A stretch of 64,000 nt of DNA from Coptis chinensis (taxonomy: Eukaryota; Streptophyta; Magnoliopsida; Ranunculales; Ranunculaceae): NCBI GenBank assembly GCA_015680905.1, contig CM027377.1, positions 6,968,501 to 7,032,500 of the forward strand, given 5' to 3'. The notes under the pieces were generated by a model. That model did no database searches. It saw only the letters and a program-made list of their open reading frames with translations, and was not told the origin of the DNA. Shown one piece after another: positions 36,579 to 47,276 of the stretch. Position 1 is the stretch's first letter, and every line of letters begins with the position of its first letter. Both the position numbers and the translations under genes were made by a program.

Positions 36579-37054
36579 TGTTTCGGCAGTAAACTGCTTC
36601 AACACAACGAGAGCAATGGTAAAGAACGCACTAAGAAACAGAGGAATTTGATGTTGGGGGGAGATGAAACTGAACCAAATAATGGCTGCCTACGTACCCA
36701 AGATCTATTCTCTAGGGATCAAGTTTCAACGTAGTTCCTTATGAAAAATAATGTGGTATTTATATAGGTAGAGTAGAGAGTCCTTGTAGCTCAAGTAATC
36801 TTGTTGCTTGAGTAATTGTGATAGAATATAACTGTCAACTGATAATTATCTCTTTGATAAGAAATGAGTCTGGACATAAATCAATGTACATTAGTGGTAA
36901 GCCATGTGGCTAAGGTTCAGCCTTAGACACATGAGTTAATGGGCTTGTACATTGATCCATGATATTGCGAATTGAGCTTTAGCCCTATTGATTAAATGAA
37001 TAAAATAGAGACCCCTACTAATGGACGTTTTCCACGTAGGTGGGGGTCGAAACA
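36579..37054 (-). repeat. 3' LTR of the Tat-lineage element
   Basis: This 476-bp LTR is flanked on its left by GTTTC. Differences from the right LTR include one extra G in a G-run and GTTTTCC for GTTTGCC near its right end. Confidence 0.92.
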
Positions 37055-37056
37055 CC

Positions 37057-37441
37057 GAACTAAGCGAGCGTAAAAACGTTCAAACTTAGACTAGCGAAGT
37101 TAAACGTAGTAACCGTCACGATTTTTAATAAAGCGATAGTAATGAGTAAGCGGTAAAAGTGTTCAAACTTAGACCGACAAAGCTAAATGTGGTAACCGTC
37201 GGATTTTGTCGTGAGCGATAGTAATGGCTAAGCGGCGTAAAAGCGTTCAAACTTAGACTGACAAAGCTAAATGTGGTAACTTCGTCAGATTTTTTCGTAA
37301 TGATAGTAATAAACTAAGCGAGCGTAAAAACGTTCAAACTTAAACTAACGAAGTTAAACGTGGTAACTTCGTCAGATTTTTTTCGTAATGATAGTAACGA
37401 ACTAAGCGAGCGTAAAAACGTTCAAACTTAGACTGACGAAA
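37057..37441. repeat. Tandem array, unit about 80-90 bp, more than four copies
   Basis: Units contain GTTCAAACTTAGAC (starts near 37079, 37160, 37245, 37331 and 37420) together with AAGCGAGCGTAAAA and TCGTCAGATTTTTT variants. The array abuts the 3' LTR almost directly, leaving no clear polypurine tract. Confidence 0.85.
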
Positions 37442-38460
37442 GATGATTGTAAAAGTGATGTGTCTTGACCCTTCGCTTCTAACGGCGGCGGAGAGATAAG
37501 CTAATGAATCTGCATGACGTAAGTCATTTCGGGGTCTTTGAGTGATAGAGATGCTATCAAATTGTCGAGCAAGACTACATATCAAACTAAGATAAGCTAC
37601 CATACGCTCATCTCTTGCTTCAAAAGACCCACCAAACTGATTGGCAACAAGGCGAGAATCCGTGTATAACTGGAGCTTTCGCTGCCCATCAAAATTTGTT
37701 CTCAAGGCACAAATGGCAGCCCTCATACTCGGCCGTTATTTGAAGCGGCGAAGCCAAGTCGCTGCAATTTCCCAATCTTTTCTCCGCCCGAGTTTAACAA
37801 AAACACATCCAATTCGGACCAGATTTACTATGCGAGCCATCTGAGTAAACAATCCATATGTCAATGGGATTAGAAATTGCGTTTTCATGTCGGTCTTCGT
37901 AAGCCCCAATTAGCGCGCGAATCGTCTTCCATAGATTTTTCCATCAATGTAGCTGCCAACTATATGCCACTAGGTTGACCCGTTGAAGGACTTGTTAATA
38001 TAGAAGGACTAACCAAGTATTTCTTCAGTTGTTGCAATGCCATCTCACAATCAATGTTCCAAGTTGCCGCCCTCTTTAAAGTCTGGAAGAAGGGATGACA
38101 ACGATCGGAATATTTAGAAATAAATCTATGAAGAACGGCAAGCCGACCAGTAAGTCGTTGAATTTTCTTCTTATTTTTGGGTGATGACATATCAATAACG
38201 GCGCGTATTTGATCAGGATTAGCCTCAATACCTCTACGAGTCATGAGGTATCCCAGAAATTTTCCAGAAGAGAGGCCCAAAAGAATATTTGGCGGGATTG
38301 AGTATCATGTTATACTTGTTAAGCCTATTAAAAACAAGTTAAAGATCGGAAAGATGATCACCCGTATTGTTCGATTTAACGACTATATCATCGATATAAG
38401 CCTCCATTATTTTTCCCAACAGATCGGAAAAAATTGTATTGAAGAGTAAAATCCATTTCA
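37442..38460 (-). pseudogene. Tat-lineage reverse transcriptase end and RNase H remnants
   Basis: Reading on the minus strand, the catalytic region appears as IMEAYIDDIVVKS at about 38400-38440, then after a stop LNPAKYSFG, GKFLGYLMTRRGIEANPDQI and LTGRLAVLHRFISKYSDRCH (to about 37960). The second RNase H follows at 37726-37450 with LYTDSRLVANQFGGSFEARD and the closing HADSLAYLSAA. The YIDD box and the RNase H order fit Tat elements. The fingers and palm upstream are missing and the frames are broken. Integrase should follow but the tandem array begins instead, so this element would depend on relatives to move. Confidence 0.82.
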
Positions 38461-38694
38461 CCCAGAAGATTTAAACAGACAGACGCCCCCGGTCGAGCCT
38501 ATGTGGAAGATGACACCTGCCATTACCTCTTACAAGAGTTAGAGATTTTAGGCGGTACACACTTTTGGGTCCGACTGGAGATTGTCTTTTTTTCATGTAA
38601 CCAACCTATCTAGGTCGGTAGTTTGTGCGGGATTGTGGTCTTCCCTCTAGTTATACGTGACACCTTCCATCCCGCCACCGGTCGGACACATGCG

Positions 38695-39045
38695 GGATGG
38701 CGATTTTTCTCAAATCTGCGAGGTCGGCCTTCCCTGTCAGGTCGGTCCAATCTAGGATGAAGGTTTTCATTATACTTTCTTCTGTGACGCCTTTTTTCCC
38801 TGTATGGATGGACCTGTCTAGGATGGCGATTTTCCGCAAATCTGCGAGGTCGGCCTTCCCTATCAAGTCGGTCCAGTCTGGGATGAAGTTTTTCCTTATA
38901 CTTTCTTCCGTGACGCCTTTTTTCCCTGTCTGGACGGACCTGTCTAGGATGGCGATTTTCCGCAAATCTGCGAGGTCGGCCTTCCCTGTCAGGTCGGTCC
39001 AATTTGGGATGAAGTTTTTCCTTATACTTTCTTCCGTGACGCTTT
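38695..39045. repeat. 126-bp tandem repeat, nearly three copies
   Basis: Units start with GGATGGCGATTTT at 38695, 38821 and 38947, a spacing of exactly 126 bp. Because 126 is 42 codons, the minus-strand frames repeat in register and give an Arg-rich 42-residue period containing REGRPRRFAENRHP. It lies in or just after the gag remnant. Confidence 0.9.
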
Positions 39046-39114
39046 CTTTCGGAGGCATTTGTATCGCCGTTTGCGGTAGCGGCGGCGGCGGTGCTGCTGC
39101 CTTCTGGAACCTAG

Positions 39115-40202
39115 TAACAAAAGTACGTAACTTTTTGTCACGTTATTGCTTGATGTTTAGAAGTGAGTCGACATTCTTTGGCATCTTGCAATTGTGGCGG
39201 AAACGATTAACAAACTGATTTTCTAGTTCATTGAATTGGTGAATTGATCTTGAAGGCAACTCATTAAACCAGCGTAATGCTTCTCCTTTTAGAGTTGATG
39301 GAAAGAGCTTACATATAAGCGGATCATCTCCACCCTATAACACCAACTTATTTTTGAACGATAGAACATGCAACCCAGGATCTCCTTCCGACTCATCATA
39401 AAGTTCAAAATCTGGTTGTTTGAAGTCGGGATGGTGGTAAGCTTCTTGAATGTCGGCGAAAACTTATCAAGCACCATCATCATGGATCCAAGTTTTTCAT
39501 TTTACATCCCTTAACTCTCTATCGTTAAGTTCTTTTGCAATCAACTCTTTCATTTGTTGTTACGTTAGAGTTAAAGTATTGGATCGAACAATTTGGACGC
39601 CCGGTCGTGCCCATGTGGAGAAGGATACCTTCCATTATCTCTTATTGGAGTTAGAGATCTTTGGCTGATGCATACGATCAATCCGACCCGGTGATTGCCT
39701 TTGTCTATCTCGTAACCACCGTTTTAGGTGGTAGTCACCCTGGCGGGTGGTGGTATAATTATACCACTTCTCCATGTTTTGTTGCTCTTGTCTGGGATGC
39801 CCGCCTTCCCAGTCATGTCGGACATATCTCGGATGGCGGTCTTCCCTGAAATTGCTTCTCAGAGGTAAATCTTCCATTTGAGATCGGGCATGTCTAGGGT
39901 AGTAGTTATCCCTACCAATCCGATTCTCCCCATAAGTACGGGTAATAGGGTCATTACTCTTAGAGTGTGCACTAGCATGACTCGTCGTAACTCACGTTCA
40001 ACCGTATTAGGAGTGGCGGTAGCGGAGGCGGTGGTGGTGGCGGTGGCGCTGCTACGGTTGGATGTTGAGAATTGATCTTACCACTAGGAGCAACTTGATT
40101 GTTCAACGGTTCTTGCATTGGCCGATTTGAATTTCGAGGGTTGCAATTCCTATTAGCAGGAGGAATATGTTGACTATTTGGTCTGCTTCTTGCGCTTACC
40201 AT
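39115..40202 (-). pseudogene. Tat-lineage gag remnant
   Basis: The minus strand just inside the primer-binding site opens MVSARSRPNSQHIPPANRNC and a Pro-rich run. A basic linker follows (to about 39635), and then the gag core reads KGEALRWFNELPSRSIHQFN and ENQFVNRF near 39190-39280, preceded by DPGLHVLSFKNKLVL with a stop. Frames change at least twice. Order and motifs identify a retrotransposon capsid. No intact Gag can be made. Confidence 0.75.
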
Positions 40203-40235
40203 CTTGATTGTTTCACGTGATAATGAATTCTAAGG

Positions 40236-40253
40236 TCCCCACAGACGGCGCCA
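40236..40253 (-). other. Primer-binding site of the Tat-lineage element
   Basis: On the minus strand TTGGCGCCGTCTGTGGGG follows the 5' LTR within a few bases. It is the form commonly seen in plant Gypsy elements and fixes the element's orientation. Confidence 0.8.
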
Positions 40254-40257
40254 ATTA

Positions 40258-40732
40258 TGTTTCGGCAGTAAACTGCTTCAACACAACGAGAGCAATGGTA
40301 AAGAACGCACTAAGAAACAGAGGAATTTGATGTTGGGGGAGATGAAACTGAACCAAATAATGGCTGCCTACGTACCCAAGATCTATTCTCTAGGGATCAA
40401 GTTTCAACGTAGTTCCTTATGAAAAATAATGTGGTATTTATATAGGTAGAGTAGAGAGTCCTTGTAGCTCAAGTAATCTTGTTGCTTGAGTAATTGTGAT
40501 AGAATATAACTGTCAACTGATAATTATCTCTTTGATAAGAAATGAGTCTGGACATAAATCAATGTACATTAGTGGCAAGCCATGTGGCTAAGGTTCAGCC
40601 TTAGACACATGAGTTAATGAGCTTGTACATTGATCCATGATATTGTGAATTGGGCTTTAGCCCTATTGATTAAATGAATAAAATAGAGACCCCTACTAAT
40701 GGACGTTTGCCACGTAGGTGGGGGTCGAAACA
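40258..40732 (-). repeat. 5' LTR of the Tat-lineage element
   Basis: This 475-bp LTR is almost identical to 36579-37054 and is followed on the plus strand by the target duplication GTTTC. Confidence 0.92.
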
Positions 40733-40737
40733 GTTTC

Positions 40738-41727
40738 TTAACAGTTAAAATATGTGTTTACAATGTAATAACAGTGCACTACCATGTATATATTTGAGTA
40801 GGTGATTCCATGTGAGGGTGTATCTATTTGTTCTCTTTTTCATCCGTGCAAGGAACAGTGCAACTTCTTGGTTCAGTTTTTTTTTTTTTTTTGGAGAGTT
40901 TTGGTTTTTGGCTTTGTAGCTTATGTATGATTTATTTGATAGTAGTGATGTTTTATTGATTTGGGTATTGTTTGATTTTAGGATTGTAAAGCATAAGATT
41001 TTTTTTCTTCTTTTTTTTTTCTTCTGAAGTTAGTAGATAATTGCATTGTTTTGTATTGTGTTGTTACTTTGTTAGCTTTGAAACTTGGTTGTTGTTTTTA
41101 AAGGCTTAAAGTGATACCATATATTATGCAATGTACTTAATCATAAGATCATCCACTATTAATGTAGGCAGGCTATAAGTAGTGAATCATTAGCTATCAA
41201 TATACATATATTATTTATTCAAGTGGACTTTAGGTTTTTGAGTCATTAGCTATCTATGTAGCTAGTCCGGCCATAGGCCGGGCCAAATGGCCAGTAAGTA
41301 GTAGAGATAGAGATTATTACTATATTATATTCCCTTTAATCACTCTTCATCCATAATCACCAGTTCACCACTCGTCTTTACTAGTCCAAGTCCAAGTCTA
41401 AGGCTAGTAATAATAACAACAGTTGTGAAGATTATTGGAATCCTCAAAGAGTGAACGACTACAGAAGTTTGTTGTGCGTGCCATGGGAAGTACCCCCCAA
41501 AAGGGGCGATAAGAAACATTGGAACAAGGACACTGTCTTAATTGGAATTAACAATTTAATGATATCTACAGCTATTATCACCTGTCTAAATTTCCGATCA
41601 TTGGCTTGTCCATCTAAAATATCCTGGTTGGGACCATGCACATGGGGGGATGCAAAGCTTTGATTATTGTATTCAATTGTTGGCCAAGGTGGTGGTTGGA
41701 AGTGAAGCAGATGCCAAAAACAAAAAT
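40738..41727. other. Non-coding spacer
   Basis: T-rich tracts lie at about 40878-40893 and 41000-41022. The frames at 41451-41663 overlap on both strands and show no recognisable protein. The MULE starts at the right border. Confidence 0.45.
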
Positions 41728-41880
41728 GGTCTTTTTGTAGTAAGTCACACTATATTAGTGCGCTTTTGAGTTAAGTCACATGAAGTTCAAATATTTGATT
41801 TTAGTCATACTTCCGTCAATAAGTCTGTCTCAATATGTTAGTCAACGTATTTGACTAGGTCAAACCGTAAGTTGACTATA
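41728..41880 (+). repeat. Left TIR of the MULE, outer part
   Basis: About 153 bp matching the reverse complement of about 48300-48455 with scattered differences. The match breaks at the TA tract and resumes at 43621. Confidence 0.88.
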
Positions 41881-41889
41881 TATATATAT

Positions 41890-42245
41890 GGGGTAGGTTC
41901 CATTTACAACACTTTTATACAACGTTTTATACAATACCCCTTGAAAATTTGAATTAAGCCTTGATTCTTTGTAGATATGATTTTCACACTATGGAGATCA
42001 TATCCACAAAAATTTAACTCATTTGAAAACTCCTAACCAAGAGAAAACTTGCTCTCAACTTGTGAATTTTTATCAACGGTCCAGAACTACCGATTTTGTA
42101 ACCCTTTTTTGGCAAACGTAGAAATGTTCAAAAACCATAGTGAGAACATTTTATCCACAAAAATTAGCCTTTAAAACATCTTGAAGGGTCCGGTAGGGGG
42201 TATTGTATAAAACGTTGTATAAAAAGTGTTGTAAATGGAACCTAC

Positions 42246-42248
<3 letters not shown>
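41890..42248. mobile_element. MITE with about 50-bp TIRs
   Basis: The 359-bp element starts GGGGTAGGTTCCATTTACAA and ends with its inverted repeat TTGTAAATGGAACCTACCCC. The inverted match extends about 50 bp at each end and includes ATACAACGTTTTATACAATA. It sits between TATATA runs, so the target duplication cannot be read. It has no coding capacity, and its superfamily is not settled. Confidence 0.85.

Positions 42249-42314
<66 letters not shown>
42249..42314. repeat. TA microsatellite
   Basis: An almost pure TA run of about 65 bp. It is part of the TA tract in the MULE repeat into which the nested elements inserted, probably expanded since. Confidence 0.95.
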
Positions 42315-42315
<1 letters not shown>

Positions 42316-42844
42316 TAGAAAGTAGGCCCGTGCATACGCACCGGCTCTTTTGAAAACATGTTCAACAATCATAACTATATACATATAGAAATTTTCTAAC
42401 AAATCGTGATTCCCGTTTTAGTCGTTAACCTATTGTAATTTTATAACAAATCATTTTAATTAAGTTTTAAAAACCCGTTTTAATTTTCTAACAAATTGTT
42501 TTAATTAAGTTTTATAAACCCATTTTTTAACCCTGTTTTAATAGTTGACTTAATTTAGAAATATGATTTCCGTTTTAATAGGAGAATGATTTTCGTTTTA
42601 ATTAGATATGCTATATTTTTCCTTTTCAATAAGGAAGAAATTCTCGTTTTAATTAGAAGTGTTAGAATTTCTTTTTTCTAATAGAGGAGGAATTTATGTT
42701 TTAATAGGAAATTGATTCCCGTTTTAATTAGAAGTGTCTAATAAATAAGAAAGAAATTCCTGTTTCAATAAGAGGAAATAGGAGGTGATGATGTGGAATT
42801 TTAATAGAGCTCAAAAAATATTTTTTGTGGGAGTTTTAATATTA

Positions 42845-42847
<3 letters not shown>
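42315..42847 (-). mobile_element. Short non-autonomous Helitron, apparently complete
   Basis: Read on the minus strand, it begins TCTTAATATTAAAACTCC, preceded by A, and ends with the hairpin GCCGGTGCGTATGCACGGGC, seven bases, then CTAG followed by T. The TC start, the stem-loop just before the end, the CTAG end and insertion between A and T without duplication are the Helitron hallmarks. It is 533 bp with no ORF. The interior repeats phrases like TTCCCGTTTTAATTAGAA. Confidence 0.83.
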
Positions 42848-42885
<38 letters not shown>

Positions 42886-42886
<1 letters not shown>

Positions 42887-42915
42887 TAGCTTGATGCATG
42901 TGCTGGCGCACATAT
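42886..42915 (-). mobile_element. 3' terminus of a second Helitron
   Basis: On the minus strand the sequence reads ATGTGC, loop GCCA, GCACAT, then GCATCAAG and CTAG followed by T. The hairpin and CTAG end match a Helitron 3' terminus. The element extends to the right, but its 5' TC end was not located before the MITE DNA at about 43101. Confidence 0.62.
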
Positions 42916-43100
42916 TTTTATGCCCAAACTAAATGATTAAAGACAACAAGGGTACTATTATAAATATAGGAAAATAACATAGGCAAAACCGACTTAAAAA
43001 GTGTGACCAAGAGTCACAAATCACAGAATAAACAAATATTATAGTACTGTTGTGGGACTGTAGCTCAGGGCCAAAATTTTTAAATTAGTAAAAGATATAT

Positions 43101-43242
43101 AAAATTTCAGCTCATTTGATGATGTTTAACAATTTCAAAAGATGATTGCAAAATTGAAAAATCGGGGCTGTTCAAAAAAAAAAATGAAGTTGTCAACAAT
43201 TTTTAATTAGGTTAGAAATTTTCAAATGAGCCAAATTTTTGT
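43101..43242. repeat. Partial copy of the downstream MITE interior
   Basis: This stretch, from AAAATTTCAGCTCATTTGAT to GCCAAATTTTTGT, matches 43373-43515 closely in the same orientation. It lacks MITE ends. Confidence 0.85.
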
Positions 43243-43258
43243 ATATATATATATATAT

Positions 43259-43619
43259 GGGGAGGGATCAATATACCATGGTTTATACCATGGCCCACAA
43301 CTTCACCCACAAGATGAACTATAACCTAATTTTTTGTGGATATGTCCAACAAACCTTGAAGATCACCTCCACAAAATTTCAACTCATTTGATGATGTTTA
43401 ACAATGTCAAAAGATGATTGCAAAATTGAAAAATCGGGGCCGTTCAAAAAAATAAAAATAAAGTTGTCAACAATTTTTAATTAGGTTAGAAATTTTCAAA
43501 TGAGCCAAATTTTTGTGAAAAATCTATCCATAGTTAGGAGATCATATCCACAAAATATTAGCTTTTAACTCATCTTGTAAAGGGGCGTGGTATAAACCAT
43601 GGTAAACGGATCCCTCCCC
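43259..43619. mobile_element. Second MITE with about 35-bp TIRs
   Basis: The 361-bp element starts GGGGAGGGATCAATATACCA and ends in the imperfect inverse TGGTAAACGGATCCCTCCCC. ACCATGGTTTATACCA near the left end is mirrored near the right end. It is almost the same length as the MITE at 41890 and shares the interior theme of TCCACAAAA followed by AACTCATTTGA, so the two are related. It lies in TATATA sequence, so the target duplication is hidden. Confidence 0.82.
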
Positions 43620-43620
43620 T

Positions 43621-43706
43621 ATATATATAACCCTATTTTTATAAATGAACCAATCCATTATCACTCACCACCATACTCGAGGACAATCTCAGTGGTAGAA
43701 AACAAA
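43621..43706 (+). repeat. Left TIR of the MULE, inner part
   Basis: After the nested block the left terminal repeat resumes (ACCCTATTT, AATGAACCAATCCAT, ACTCGAGGACAATCTCAGTG) and matches the reverse complement of about 48210-48300. Confidence 0.87.
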
Positions 43707-44130
43707 TATTATCAATCTGGTCTAACAACTCGAATCTCGATGAATATTGAAAGTCGATTAAATTAGGGTACTCAACAAACAAAACAGTCGAAGATTAGTG
43801 GTTCCTGAAACAAACAAAACATTCTTCAAAATTACTCACATCCATTTGGGAATTAATGGCATTCGAAAGAAGTTAAGAGGCAAGGACAAAGAGAGCTCGC
43901 AATTTGTTAACTTCTCCTCAAAAGGTATGTGCTTATCCTAATTTAACATTATTACCCTAATTTAACAATGTTTACTGTAATTTCATCCATTTTTAATGAC
44001 AAAAATTTGGGGGGTTTGTTGTCTAATTAACAAAGGGTACCCATTAACAAATTGGGTAAAATTCTTTAGTCAATTGATGTTTATTGCTTACTAATTAGCG
44101 TGGTGTTCGTGGTTCAATTGCTATGCAGGC

Positions 44131-47100
44131 ATGAGTCAGCCTGGTTACAAGGTCATTAGGGCACATTATGGTGGTAAATGGGTTATTAATCGTATTAATG
44201 GATTAAGATTATTTCAGTACGTTGGAGGTAATGTGGTTGATTCAAAAAAATTCTAGAAAAATTACATGACAAAGGGGAAACTGTTAGGTTGGATACAAGA
44301 GGTTATTCCCTCTCCTCCTGATGAAAAAGTTGTGATTTATTCCTTGGTGAGTGGATCAAAGTTACTCTTAGAGACTGATGCTAGGGTGATGAACTTTTGG
44401 ACTAAGTCAAATCCAGTGGACATGTGCATATTTATGTGGATTTTCTACAAGACCTCACTGGGGTCATGCCTTCCCCAGTCATGAAGCTGTGAATGCCAAT
44501 GGCCATGAAGCTGTTGAAGGTATGATTGTGTTTGTATTTGACTCTGTTATAAATTTATGGGTATGTCTGTTTCATTGATATATGTTTCTTATGCATAGAT
44601 ACTAGGGTCAGAGTAGATATTGATCATGTGGAGCCTGAAGAAGGCTATCACAGTAATCTTTCAGATAGTGAATATGGTGAGGAAGAGTTAAATGAAGAAC
44701 AAGGCATAGAAACTGAAGAAGAGGATGATGCTGATGTTGAGGTTGATGATGAGTTAGAAGATGCAGATGAGGTTGATGAACAAGAGGAAGAGATTCAGAA
44801 GTATGTTGTAGGTTCAAATATTGAGGAGTTTGTTAGGAATAATTCTACATGTCATCCAGAAGAGAAGGTTGAGGAAACTAATGTGGGTAAGGGGTTAAAA
44901 CTTGTGCTTGGTCATGAATGGGCTATAAAAGAGGAAGCCAAACAATATATGAGGACTTATTGTATTCAAAATAGGTTTGTGATATCATGGGATTACAATG
45001 ACAATAGGAGGTTAAGATTAACTTGCATTGTGACACAGACCATTCACAAAGCAAGAAAGAGAATAGAGGGAGGAAAAGGAAAGGGAAGAAACAAGGGCAA
45101 AAGAAACAAAAGAAAGGGAAGAAAGGGAAGAAATGCAAATGGTTTTGCAATCTGACTAGGTTAAATGATCAACACACTTTCAAGCTCAAGACTGCAAACT
45201 TTGAGCACACATGTAACCCAGAAAGCAATCATAGAAACCTTATGGCTAATGCTAATTGGATTTCTGGCTAGATTGATGAACAAATGAGGTTGCATAACAA
45301 GTCATACAGACCTAGGGATATCATTCAGATCATATGAAAGGATTTCACAGTTAAGATCAAGTACTGGCAGGCTTGGCATGCCAGAGCTATAACTTTGGAT
45401 AAGATTCATGGCAATTATGAATACTCTTACAATAGATTGCCTGAGATGTGTAAGCAGTTGCTAATAGCTAACATTGGTAGTAGTTTCAAGTGTGCAAGGG
45501 ATGATGCTACAAAGAAGTTCACTGGGTTATGTGTGGCTTTTAAGGCTAGTTTGAGAAGGTTTGTAAGAGGCTGTAGGCCAATCATTGGATTGGATGGGTG
45601 TTTCTTAAAGGGTAAATATGGTGGGATTTGTTTGTCAATTGTAAGTTTATATGGTAATAATGGCATGTTCCCTTTGGGTATCTACATTTGCAAGGTGGAG
45701 AACAAAGAGAACTGGACAAATTTCTTGGAGATTATGAAGAATGACCTTGAGGATCACTCATTCAATCTAACTATCATGTCTGATAGACAGAAGGGTTTGG
45801 ACATAGCAGTGAGCACTATATTTCCTAGGGTTGATCAGAGGTTCTACTTTAGACATATATTTCAGAACATGCAAAAGTATCACAGAGGGCTTCTAATGGA
45901 AAGTTTGGCATGGGGAGGAGCATCTAGTGCATACATAGAACATGAGTTCAAGACCTTCATGGAAGACCTTGAAACTGCAACACTGAATGAAGAAATTAGA
46001 AAGAAAGGGATACCAAATAATGGTGAAGATGACCAGCCAAAGAGACCAAAGGTGAAGACAGCCAAAAAGTACCTTATGAAAGAGGAAACTAAATTGTGGG
46101 CAAGACTTGCATGCTTTTGATATAAGGTCAAAAGTTGAACATGTTACCAATAACTTCTCAGAGTCATTCAATTCTTGGATTCTAGAAATCAGGAACAAAC
46201 TAATACACTAGATGGCTTTGCAATTCACTATTATGACGAGTAGTTTATTGTATCAGAAAAGGGTCTAAGGAGATAGTATGGGTGCAGACCTTGAACTTGT
46301 GCCTAGGGTTAAGGAGATCATTGCAAAGCATTTGGATGCTGTCAGGGGATATAATGTCTCAGGGTCAATTGAGTTTACATTTGTTGTGTCAACTGAAAGT
46401 AAATGGTGGAATATGGACTTAGATGCTCATAGCTGTGATTGCAAGGAGCGGGATCTTTCTGGGATACCATGTATTCATGATGTATGTGCTATATCTCATA
46501 TGACTATCAAAAGGGGCATAAATTGGACTCAGTAAGTATTTTAAGTCTTGACTCTCATATTTATACCCTTTATTTCTTTCATTTTTGTAAGATATTTGTC
46601 ATTTCAAGTCTATTTGTAGGTATTGCAGCCCTTTTTTAATTGTTAGAATGTATAGAAGAACATATGTAGACTACATCTTACCACCACTTCATGAGACTGC
46701 ATGGGACAAGGTCAGTAGTTGTATTTGTGATTTTTTTTTGTGCCTTTTTTATACTTACATGGTTTGTGACATTTGTATACTCACATAGTGTGGCGCATGT
46801 AGGAACCATCTGATATGCTACCACCCATGCTTTCAAGGAGACCAAGTAGGCCTAAGGTGAATAGGAAGAGAGGTGAAGATGAGGGGCCCTCACAGTCCAC
46901 AAAAAGCCAAAGAAAATGTAGTAAATGTGGGATGATTGGTCATAGTAAAGTCAGTTGTCAAGGGGGGCCAGTTGCACAGAAAGGTGGAGCAAAGAAAAAC
47001 AAGGGTGGACCAGCTGCAGAGAAAGGTGGAGGATCCAAAGAAAAAGGTGTCAAGGACAAAGTGGATGCATCTCAAGAGACTTTAATAGTTCCATCTCAAG

Positions 47101-47276
47101 ACACAATGTGTCCAGAGTTATTTGTCAGACTTCCAAAAGCTCCCTGTAAAACACAAAGAAAGAGACAACTTGAAGACCCATCAGCACAAGCTTTGCAACA
47201 GACAAAAAAGCATAAGAATGGTGTCAGTGCGTCTCAGCCAACAACAAAGGGTCCTACTGGTGCAAGTTCTTCTTAG
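44131..47276 (+). pseudogene. mudrA-type MULE transposase, degenerate
   Basis: Domains appear in the normal order but in several frames. The N-terminal region starts at ATG 44131 (MSQPGYKVIRAHYGGKW), has a stop at 44254, and resumes with LETDARVMNFW. An acidic linker and the MuDR N-terminal DNA-binding region follow (44628-45155, LKLVLGHEWAIKEEAKQYM). The MULE transposase core (45395-46120) shows IIGLDGCFLKGKYGG and IMSDRQKGLDIAV, and its third catalytic motif NNFSESFNSW comes after a frameshift at about 46150. The SWIM zinc finger reads CDCKERDLSGIPCIHDVC at 46435-46490, and a CCHC knuckle CSKCGMIGHSKVSC lies near 46917-46958. Stops near 45270, 46208 and 46266 and the shifts prevent an active transposase. 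Some gaps may be true introns (donor near 46533). Confidence 0.85.

Larger units (their letters stand above)
36579..40732 (-). mobile_element. Tat-lineage Gypsy LTR retrotransposon, internally deleted
   Basis: Two LTRs of about 476 bp beginning TGTTTCG and ending CGAAACA enclose 3.2 kb. The flanks carry a perfect 5-bp target duplication, GTTTC, at 36574-36578 and 40733-40737. Coding remnants and the primer-binding site show minus-strand orientation, so the right LTR is the 5' one. Gag, part of reverse transcriptase and an RNase H are recognisable, and integrase was not found. The tandem array next to the 3' LTR is a habit of the Tat lineage. Only about six differences between LTRs were seen by eye, so it inserted recently despite being defective. 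Confidence 0.92.

Noticed and set aside
37057..37441. Regularly spaced repeats resembling a CRISPR array
   Set aside because: The whole unit repeats, with no distinct spacers, and it lies inside a plant LTR retrotransposon.
38610..39218. Three overlapping long ORFs on both strands
   Set aside because: They arise because a 126-bp tandem repeat is a multiple of three, so several frames stay open. Only the minus frame could be gag-related.
42151..42402. Minus-strand ORF through the TA microsatellite
   Set aside because: Its protein is mostly an alternating Tyr-Ile run produced by TA repeats; it overlaps a MITE and a Helitron end.
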